A DNA stretch of 64,000 nucleotides from Agriotes lineatus (taxonomy: Eukaryota > Arthropoda > Insecta > Coleoptera > Elateridae), in assembly GCA_940337035.1 (NCBI GenBank), contig OW679200.1:21679090-21743089 (forward strand). Reading direction: 5' to 3'. Below, piece by piece: positions 55,458 through 64,000 of this stretch. Each line of letters opens with the position of its first letter. The first letter of the stretch is position 1. A model generated the notes under the pieces. That model ran no database searches, was not told the DNA's origin, and worked only from the letters and a program-made list of their open reading frames with translations. The position numbers and the translations under genes are program-made.

Positions 55458-58400
55458 GTGAGCCCCATAACGAACCGAGATTAGTTTACGTCTTTTATGC
55501 TGCTTTGCTCTTCCCACCTGTTCCTCGTGAATTATTTATTCCGATATTATCTTCGAGAAAGCTTTACGGTCTTCCTAGATTAGATTACACGGCTGACAAG
55601 CTGACGCGCCGACCGGCGATGTATTGTTCCACTTTTACTGTTTAGTGCTTAACAGTAAATTTTTATTGGCTCAAATTAATGGGCATGGATTTCTTTTCTG
55701 TTGGCAATGTCCCGGCGTGATGAAACCTGGAAAAATGAGATCTGGTGCGTTTAAAATCCACCATGACTAGTGGAAAGGCACGATTTCTAGAATGTATATT
55801 GTATTGTTATTCTCAGTAATACAATCATTTTGGTTTTAAAGGCAACGCAGAAAATTCGTAGTAAAGAATTTATAGATTACAAATTGAAAACTGTGGGTTG
55901 TCATTGTGCTAGCTGAGTATTGCAGATCTGATGTTATTACTACATTTAGAAAATATTTAGAAAACTGCAGGATTTGGAACATACAATTATCTACACGTCC
56001 TATTTTAACATTTATTTTAAAAGCAAAAGTGCAGTAATTATAGACAGGAGTCACAATTATATAATTGTATAAAAAATGTAATATAAGTATTAATCGGTCT
56101 AAAAAGTATTATCATACATATTTAAGCACCAAACTGAATTTAAAGTGTCAGGAATTATTGTGTTTCCCACACCCAAGCCTGTAAACGTTCTGGTATGAAA
56201 GTTAACTAGTTGCAACTCGTAACACTGACAATAGAGTTGCCCATTTCGAAAATATGCGAACAATGAGCTATAGCGACAAATTATTGTTAATTGTCTAGTA
56301 AATCTACTAGAAGGGTGTTAGTAACAATGATTAGTAGGTAGCGCGCATAATGTTAAAAGTCATTCATAAAAGCCCTGACGCTTATAAATCACCTTTGTTT
56401 TCGGTTTTTTTGACAACGAGATTTACTGTAAAAAATCAAGCCACCTTCGCGAAATTTCCAAACGTAAACCTTTACATGCCTAGGAAATTAACTACAACTA
56501 GTACGTTTCAAGCAACGTTTTAATATAATAGTAAATGTGGTGGAAAGATACACGACGTATGCAAGCGTTTAATGTATATCTTTTAATTTAACGCTCATCA
56601 TTATCATTGCTGTTTAAAGCTGGGACGACAAAGAGACGAGTTTTAATTTATTACAATTAATTAAATGTTAATATTACATTATCGTTGTTTTTACACAATT
56701 CTAATTGAATTTCTGGTTAAATGAGATGTTTTTATTATTAAAGCAATAAATGGAAGCACCTTATGTAATTTTAATGTTATTCCAATTATATACGTCATAA
56801 TTAACCGTCAATTAATTTTGATTATCATTTAAACATTGAGTACTGAAATAAATTTCAGATAAAATTTATTAAAAGCAAATTGACATTACCTTCGTATAGA
56901 ACCATGACTAAATCTGAAATCCATTTAATCAATCACTCGATATAATATGTACAATGGTTACACTAACAGCTTTCCAAGTTATTTAAAAACATATTATAAT
57001 GAGCCCTACTGAAATATTAAGGTTAACTTATGATAACAAGCAGCATCTTCTATTTGTAGTTAAATTGAAAGTTTTATGAAAACGTGGAAAAAGCACAAGT
57101 TCTGCGAGCTGATTATACTTTTCTATGCTTCACGTAACATAATACCATTATAATTTAATCACATCTTGCTTGTTTGACAAATGATTAATCTTACGCAAAC
57201 TACAACTTTTCGCTTTTACGCATGGTGAAAGCAGATTTCGTGTCATCTAAAATGAGGATAAGTGGAAATTATGCTTCATGTTTCCAAATTGTCGCCATAC
57301 AGTTTTATTATTGCAATATAAATATGTTATTGAAAATGGATACAATATTTTCGCCCAGTGAAAGTGCATAAAATATCGTAAACCAAGTTTAATAGGAATG
57401 AATATGGAATACAAAGTTTACTTTTCACCAAACTGCATATTTTCTTTTTATTTAAAATTAATTTCAGCTTTCTAAATAAGTTTTGTATTGATATGGTGGC
57501 ACATAAAAGGAACTTGATTTAAAGATTATTATTGTATTCATAATACAGACAATAGAACAATTAAATTAAATATTAATAACCGACAATAAATGACCTCTAA
57601 AAAGTGTAATTATTTGTTTTGGCAGCCTCATACTGCCCTACAGTACTATTAGCTATATGTAAAACGGTGTTATTAAAATACCTGGAGATTCTCCTTAAAC
57701 AGAAGTACCTACATTAAGTTTTTGAAATAGTCTGATCTAAAAAACTAATTTTTAAATCTGTTCATTTTTTCCACAGATTTTTATTACATTGTTGATAATA
57801 TTTTACCTTAGGCCTTAGGCGATTAACGTACTGTCACTTTGTCAGCTTTGGATGAAATGCTTCAATTTCTCTATTTACAAAGACATCGAAAAATACCACG
57901 CGCCACGTAATATAGGCAATCCATTTAACACTGTTGGCAATCATGTTTTGAAAATTAAATCTGACAGTAGCAGTGGTATGTCAAATATTCAAGAATAGCA
58001 CGTTATAAAAAGTTAAGAAGCTTCAAAAGTAAATAACCACGAACTTCAACTTTCAGAAATACCAAATCGGTGCTTGAATGCAACTTTAGAACATTAAATT
58101 CGCCATATCCTCAAATGTCACAGCATAATAATCTTTTGTAAAGACAATAAAAGAAAGAAATCGTAATTTCAGTGATGTAAAACAACAAAATTATTTTAAT
58201 TTCTCAGTGTCTAACGCAGTAACAAATAAAATGAACAGCTCTTTAAGTGGATGTCTACTTGCAGAACGACAAAATTATGATTTAATAGTTTTTAAATGGG
58301 AGAGTTCGTGTAATCCAAACAACCTTTTCGTAGCCGATATTTTTCCAATTGCCATTTAAGAGATCGCCGAATGTTTATCCCTTACATCAACACTATTAAA

Positions 58401-58854
58401 GCTTTATGTTATTACAAAAGGTGAGTCAGTGCTACAGGAACAAGCCTTTGAAAAAATTCAGATGACTTAAGTTATAACAGGAAGAACTTTGTGTGAGGCC
58501 AAACTGCTCGACTTATTTTTTACTTGTAATATATTATGTCCCTAAGACAAAAATTTTAGTAATTAAAATCGAGTACCACCATTTTCTACTGCAAGAAGGT
58601 AGTGGTTATTTATACATATTGTTCTACGTGCATTGCTGATAAGTATGTAGTATATATGTGGATTGTATACACCCTACGTATTATATTAGTTGATACCAAA
58701 TTTAAAGCTAAAATCAAACCATCATCGTGACTACTTGGCCACGGGCGATTAGCTAAATAGTGAAAACTGCGTGCGGTTCCTTGCAAAATATGATATTCAT
58801 TCATTAATAGAATAGGGATACCGATGCGTCTTTATACAACAAAATATGCTGCGT
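55458..58854. other. No gene recognised; probably intronic
   Basis: Very AT-rich, almost free of recognisable transposon sequence, with many TAATTA-type motifs (for example about 56650-56665 and 56800-56835). The low density of mobile elements compared with the rest of the window is noticeable and may reflect constraint near the exon. Confidence 0.35.
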
Positions 58855-60382
58855 AGATAATAATAATAATAATATGGTCTTTATTTACACATATCAACAG
58901 TGGATCACAATTTACATAAAAATAAAAAAACACCTATATTCAATCATTAATAATAAAAGAAAAAATATATGGAGGGCGAGATTCAGCTCAAAGCAGAAGC
59001 AGTGAGCTGTTCTTCCACCTAACCCTACGTTGCGAAAACAACAAAAACACACAATACTAAAACTATAGTCTAGCTTTGCCTTCACTGTTGCCCGAAAACC
59101 ACAACGCATTAAAAAAAATAAAATAAAATAAAATAGGGTAACACGTTAAATTTGTCTTGAATGAAGTGTTTTGCTAAGCTGGCACCTAAACGAGGATAAA
59201 GATAGTGTTTGTACTTTGAGGTGTACGGGCAAGTCACCAAACCATTTCGCAATGTTATATAGATAACGTCGTTTTCCAAATTCACTGTAACGTAATGGAA
59301 CAGTGATATTACCCCTAAACCTCAAATTCAAATTATGCACATCTGTACGAAATGAGATTGTGTTATATAAGTACGGTGGAGTCTTAAATAGCAGACTTTT
59401 ATTATACAAGACTGAGCGATGAAAGAGTCGCCTGTTGATCATATTTAACCACCCAGCATCTTTAAGTTTATAAGTTATCCTGTCATATTTACGTATACCA
59501 GGGGTCGGCAACCTTTTTCGGACGGCGGGCCATTTTCAAAATAATTTTTTTTATGCGGGCCGCACATTCAAATGTAACTTAAATAGTGCTTTTATATCAT
59601 ATACGAGTATGAATATTATTAAAAATAAATATAGAAAAAAAATATTTTTTATTGACATGCTATAATAACAATAATGGTAGAGAACAAAAATTTTACAATT
59701 CTTAAAAGGGAAAAAAGAGAAAATACAATTCCAATGAAATATGTATAAATATGTAAATATAAAATATATAAATATAAAAAATATAAAATATTGTAGTGAA
59801 ACGTCATACGGCTGTCAACATGAACGCACATATGAACATACAGTATCAAACTGGCGAAATGAAAGAATTAGTGATGGGCCTATCCGGAATGAATAATCGG
59901 AAAGTTTCCGATTGTTCAAAAAATCGGAAGGTTCCTATTATTTCGGAACTTTTCGGAATTCGATTATTTTACTGTTCGGTGCACAAAATTCGGAACTTTC
60001 GGAATTCGATTATTTTACTATTCGGTACACAAAATGAGAAAACGAAATGCCAATTTGAACTGAACGGAATACGGAATGTTGTATTGACTCACTTGACTGC
60101 TATATGCTGGTTGGCGAATGTCGACGGGTCGCGCCGTGTGCGCATGTGTATGATACGTGAATGGCAGTAATGGCAGTGGTATTTCGTAGATTAATTATTA
60201 GATAGTACACCTACAGACTTCAAATTCAAGTATTGTTTTATACTATCTATTATGTACTTTATGTGCTATTAAACTTTAAAATATCACTACCATTTTCCGA
60301 AAGTCTATTAAGGTAACTACTGTAATAATTTGAAAAAAAATATTTTATTTCCTCATATCCCACTGTGCGACTCAAACTCATA

Positions 60383-60566
60383 ATTTTTTTTTTAGAATAC
60401 TGCATTGCTAACTAGCGTCTACATAGTTACAAACGAGTCCGGTAGATAAAATTTACCGGCCTAGACCAGTAATAGAACTACTACTGGTGTAGGCCGGTAA
60501 ATTTTATCTACCGGACTCGTTTGTAACAATGTAAATGCTAGTTACCAATGCAGTATCCTAAAAAAC
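60383..60566. repeat. Palindrome with ~80-bp arms, third level of the nest
   Basis: The arms share ATACTGCATTG, ACAAACGAGTCCGGTAGATA, AATTTTACCGGCCTA and CCAGTA in inverted order around a loop of about 10 bases (AATAGAACTA). The inner 50 bp are perfect. It lies inside the 59869 MITE and joins the 60559 repeat. Confidence 0.9.
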
Positions 60567-60705
60567 CGTATACGATACACGACCGGTAGAATTCTTATAG
60601 CCTTGCCAAACATACAGGTCTCGCCCTACGGTTCGACCTGTAAAGTATTGGCGCGGCCATAAAAATGTTGCTACCGGTCTAATAACGTAAATAGCTATTA
60701 CTGAC
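60559..60705 (-). repeat. Dispersed structured repeat, copy 1
   Basis: Shares TACGATACACGACCGGTAG, CCTTGCCAAACATACAGGTC, TCGCCCTACGG, GACCTGTAAAGTATTGGCGC and GGTCTAATAACGTAAATAGC with the reverse complement of 63871-63996. It can fold on itself (ACCGGTAG... against ...CTACCGGT; TACAGGTC against GACCTGTA). This copy has about 17 extra bases before GGTCTAATAACG, completing the outer stem. Confidence 0.85.
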
Positions 60706-61360
60706 CGTCCTACAAACCCAAACAATAGATGCCAACGCAGATAAGGGCTTACGGCGCGACGGCGAGTGCTCTCATCGTAAATTTGCACGCACTTCTTCTT
60801 CCTTCCACTTGTTGTTATTTCGCTCGTTTTCCCTTGCTTGCATTTACGGAATGTAAAATAATCGGATGAAATTCCGATTTTATGAACATTCCGAAATGGA
60901 ACATTCCGATTATTGAAATCATCCGATTATGCCCATCGCTAGAAAGAATGCTACACTTGCTAAGCGAGACGTCGTATTCGCTGGGGAGTGGGGATTAAAC
61001 TTGCTCAGTAAAATAGGTTTCCCACTATGCTTCTGTTTGTCGCGCATTTTTGTCACCGGCCACATTTCGGCACGCTTACGATCTAAGTTTGTTGATTTTT
61101 CCTAAAGTTATATTGGTGCTTTGGCGGGCCACGCAAAAAGTTGCAAAGGGCCGCATGCGGCCCGCGGGCCGCGTGTTGCCGACCCCTGACGTATACCATA
61201 AATAAGTCGCAAACAGGCATTCTGTAGCTTTTGAATCCTAGCTTTATCCTGATAATCAAGACATGAATCGTATACTACGTCGCAATAGTCCATCTGTGAT
61301 AAAACCAAACTACGGCATAATGTAGCCTTTACCCTGGTGCTCAAAACTCATAAACTCAAA

Positions 61361-62759
61361 GCCTAACCAAAACCACCATAATCTGAAATCCATTGCATAT
61401 CTTAACCAGGTCATAACTCAGTTTGCAGTAACGAAAACACTCATAATCAAGGTCAAATGTATAATATTCAATAATATGACACATTGATACAAATGTTTAG
61501 TATGCGAGTGTACCCAATAACCATAATATCTAAAATATAACAGTCAAATGTATAATAAATACAATGATAATTACGTTAAATGTAGGTACAAACTACATAA
61601 AAGAGCATTAACATTACTACAGCAAGTTGAATTTCGATAAGGTCTGAGGGCAACTCATTGGAAGCATCTGCACAACGCAAGATGAGAAAGTCAAATTATC
61701 ACACAATACGCAAAAGTAAAATTCGAAGAACCCTGAAGGGATTCAGTTGAAACCGCTGACCTTCAACACAGAAACTACATTCATAAAACCAAGAGCATAG
61801 CTACGTGCAATACAAATTTTTACCTCCTGGCTACAGCAGCAGCGCCCTAGCTCCTAGGCAATATTACCAGCTCTTGGCACTCTACAAAACCCATGCTCAA
61901 ATAGGTCAACGCCGGCTCTCAAAAGGCAGCTTACGGAAGCAGTAGACGGACCGCTCATGACCGGACATGGCGAGTTCAAAACAAACCAGCTTGGTATGGA
62001 ATCATGGCCGGGTGAAAACAGCTAGAAATACCCCGAAACGTTAAACCAATTTGGCAAGAATAAGAAAGCAGGTTCAAATGACCATGTGCAACTTACCCCT
62101 ACCGGTCGAAATCGAGCTGATAAAGGATAGAATCTAAGCGTTCGCAGATATCGGGATCAAATTCTAGGAAATCGCCAGCTACTATCGAAGATGAGGAAGC
62201 GCGTTCACCGCAGTAAAGGCTAAGAAAATCAGAACGACGGCGCGGACCATTCGAAAAATCCTTCAAAAGACTAGCTCGAAATACGTCGCTTTTTACAGCA
62301 AAATGTTAAATATGCATAAGGAAAATTCAGGCTTTCGCGTTCTTCATACAAATGTTCCAACTATTGGTTCTTGAAATCAAGGTCCTTTTGTAGTACTCTT
62401 TGAGACTTATTTTTTTATCAATCGCCGGATCGCATGATATTTTCAAACAACAGATAATAGATCGAACTAATTACCATATACCACCGATATCGGTTTTTAT
62501 TAAGGGGTGTTGAAAATTACGATGATGATAAACAGCAACAATCGCTATGCATATTTACATACAAATATTTTTTAAAAATCAATGCCGTAGGAATATACCA
62601 TAAATGTACTGCTGCTAACGCTCCGTGACGTAGCCAGGGGTGGGGTCGAGGGGCTGAAGTCCCCCCCCCCCCCCAGATAATCGTCGAGTTTTCTTGATGA
62701 CAAAGCTTTTTAAATATCATTTTCAACTTCTTGTAGGTAAACCTTATTTTGTTTATTCT
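61361..62759. other. Unassigned; GC-richer decayed block
   Basis: 61820-62300 is distinctly less AT-rich than its flanks and resembles decayed retroelement coding sequence, but frames are broken and no motif can be named. 62625-62680 has GTAGCCAGGGG, GGTCGAGGGG and a C run near 62661, a common end motif of dispersed elements. Confidence 0.3.
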
Positions 62760-63420
62760 AAAGAGTTCCACTGCCAGTTTCTATTGTTGTTAGTTATTCT
62801 TTTAAAGTGGTCGTACCACGTTAATGGTGTTTCTTCACGACAGTATCTAAGATATTCTTAGTGACTTCCAAAGTGTCTACTATTCTGTTGTTTATTATGT
62901 GATTCAATTCAGAAATGTCGCTGCTTCATCTACAAATTGCTTTCTATTCCGTGCATCATTTCCAAGTTTCGTTTCCTATCAATCTGGTGCCGCTGTCAAC
63001 AATAGCTGTATTATATATAGCTCTCTTACTTCGTTCGTTACTCTGTTGCTCCAAAGTATGACATTAAGTTGTCGGGTGGCTTTTTTTGCTTGTTTTATTT
63101 TACCATTGCTCTTTTGCCCTTTTACCCTTGTTGGAGAGTCAACCATTAGTATTTGAATAATTTGCAATGTTTAATCTTAGTTGATACAGATTGTAAATCG
63201 ATCGTGTATTTCGTTTTTGTCATATTAATTATCACTACCCAGGATTCATATTCTTCCTCAAGGTTTTATAATTGTAGCTCAAGTCTTCTTTATCTGCATA
63301 GAATAAAGTAAATAATGTATGGCCTGTAACGTCATAAATTTCATACATGGCTGTTTTTGCACCTTCTCGTTAGTTAGCCTTTCTATGTGGCACGTAAAAC
63401 ATAACTTTGCTGTATGATAA
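62760..63420 (-). pseudogene. RTE-like LINE RT relic
   Basis: On the minus strand: FYADKEDLSYNYKTL (about 63300-63255; family F-A-D-D-x-x-D-L-x-x), EEYESWVVIINMTKTKYTI (family W-G-L-x-I-N-x-x-K-T-K-Y), then KKATRQLNVILWSNRVT (about 63095-63045; family K-x-A-T-R-Q-L-N-x-x-L-W-S) and LTWYDHFKRI near 62820 (family L-x-W-Y-G-H-V-x-R-M). The active site is altered (usual A-D-D reads ADK) and the frame changes several times. Confidence 0.75.
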
Positions 63421-63870
63421 CTCTAATGAATTTGTGTCTAAGGATATTTTTGTTGCCATTACAAATTGTTAGGGAATATTCACTCTGTTGGCTAAGTTTT
63501 AGGGTCTTTCATTTCTATGGAGACTACTTGGTGAAAAACAAAGTTGTTGATAAACAGGTGCAAACAATACGGTACAAAAGATGTTATAAGCAAATTTGCT
63601 AGAGGTTAGAGTAATTACTGTCTTGAGAGGCATCGCTCACGCTCACGATATTGGAAGTTTACAAATTTCGCTTGTAAGCCGAAACACCAACTAAGGGGCG
63701 AGTCAAGTTCATGATATTGTATACGCACTTAACAAGTATTTCCCTAAGCTCTAAGTTGTAAATTGTTTTTCTGGCGAGGTATAGTTTTGTAGGAGAAGTG
63801 CAAAGTGCAAGATATTTATTTAATGGCATGGTATTATAAACTGACTGAAACTCGACATACACTGTTTTTA
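63421..63870. other. No gene recognised
   Basis: AT-rich; short open frames at 63414-63602 (+) and 63659-63862 (minus) show no motif. Confidence 0.35.
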
Positions 63871-64000
63871 AGTAATAGCTATTTACGTTATTAGACCGGC
63901 CGCGCCAATACTTTACAGGTCGAGCCCGTAGGGCGAGACCTGTATGTTTGGCAAGGCCTTAAAAATGCTACCGGTCGTGTATCGTATAAGATTTTTTGGG
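63871..64000 (+). repeat. Dispersed structured repeat, copy 2, cut by the window edge
   Basis: Inverted copy of 60559-60705, from AGTAATAGCTATTTACG to TCGTGTATCGTATAAGATTTT. It lacks the 17-base segment present in copy 1. It may continue beyond base 64000. Confidence 0.85.

Larger units (their letters stand above)
59861..60949. mobile_element. hAT-type MITE nested in the 59499 hAT
   Basis: Element 59869-60941 (1,073 bp) starts TAGTGATGGGC and ends GCCCATCGCTA (11-bp TIR, one mismatch). The exact 8-bp TSD GAAAGAAT occurs at 59861-59868 and 60942-60949. Subterminal zones are dense in TCGGAA/ATTCCGA motifs in both orientations (59885-60030 and 60848-60925). No transposase coding is present. Confidence 0.93.
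59491..61196. mobile_element. Non-autonomous hAT element with exact 8-bp TSD
   Basis: Element 59499-61188 (1,690 bp) has 14-bp perfect TIRs beginning CAGGGGTCGGCAAC, with GCGGGCC-rich subterminal sequence at both ends. The 8-base TSD ACGTATAC is exact at 59491-59498 and 61189-61196. Without the MITE nested in it the element would be about 609 bp and carries no transposase, so it depended on a related autonomous hAT. Confidence 0.95.
58857..61360 (-). pseudogene. LINE 3' part split by a hAT insertion
   Basis: On the minus strand the first coding segment (about 61344-61189) reads MDYCDVVYDS, RIQKLQNACLRLIYG, the RT tail of jockey-type LINEs. After the hAT the same protein region resumes at 59498 with KYDRITYKLKDAGWL, RLFHRSVLYN, NTRF-like LRFRGNITVP and IAKWFGDLP, stopping at 59146. 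The untranslated tail runs to AATAAA (58885-58880) and an (ATT)n run at 58857-58873, the usual LINE 3' terminus. The hAT TSD lies within codons for GI-R. The 5' limit near 61360 is a truncation point. The second coding segment is open for about 117 codons, so the copy is not very old. Confidence 0.85.

Noticed and set aside
1..64000. CRISPR array, bacterial operon or phage-like system
   Set aside because: No regularly spaced identical repeats, no ribosome-binding sites ahead of compact genes; the content is eukaryotic throughout.

Overview
The window looks like non-genic DNA from a large, AT-rich, transposon-loaded arthropod genome, most likely an insect. The evidence is eukaryotic: GT-AG introns, tRNA-derived SINEs, and RTE/CR1-like LINE, Penelope, mariner-like and hAT relics. 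No intact host gene is visible. The best host coding signal is one well-formed internal exon at 55337-55457 (+), so much of the rest may be intronic or intergenic.

Layout: 0.6-1.4 kb is a minus-strand LINE reverse-transcriptase (RT) relic. 2.3-14 kb holds terminal-inverted-repeat (TIR) elements, long palindromes and a SINE-like unit. 16.9-22.2 kb is a nested insertion. An old RTE-type LINE is split by a 3.85 kb DNA transposon (17753-21598) with about 30-bp TIRs and a 4-bp target-site duplication (TSD). That transposon carries a two-exon, now broken, transposase-like gene of the DUF7869 type, and has itself been hit by an 844-bp hAT derivative (20462-21305) with an exact 8-bp TSD. 23.3-26.5 kb has another LINE relic and a Penelope relic keeping RT and GIY-YIG traces. 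31.4-32.3 kb is a mariner-like transposase pseudogene. 35.6-37.2 kb has a complete SINE with an 11-bp TSD and an RTE relic. 44.1 kb is a palindromic MITE. 50.5-54.6 kb has more RTE relics and a roughly 180-190 bp tandem array split by one of them. 58.9-61.4 kb is a second nest: LINE, then hAT, then hAT-type MITE, then a palindrome. 62.8-63.4 kb is a further RTE relic, and the window ends inside a dispersed palindromic repeat also present at 60.6 kb.

The genes here are selfish elements, nearly all inactivated by stops, frameshifts, deletions or insertions. Their value is the relative chronology they record and the boundary-defined DUF7869-type transposon. Assignments rest on reading motifs and repeats by eye. 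No similarity search was run, and coordinates of degenerate elements are approximate unless a TSD fixes them.
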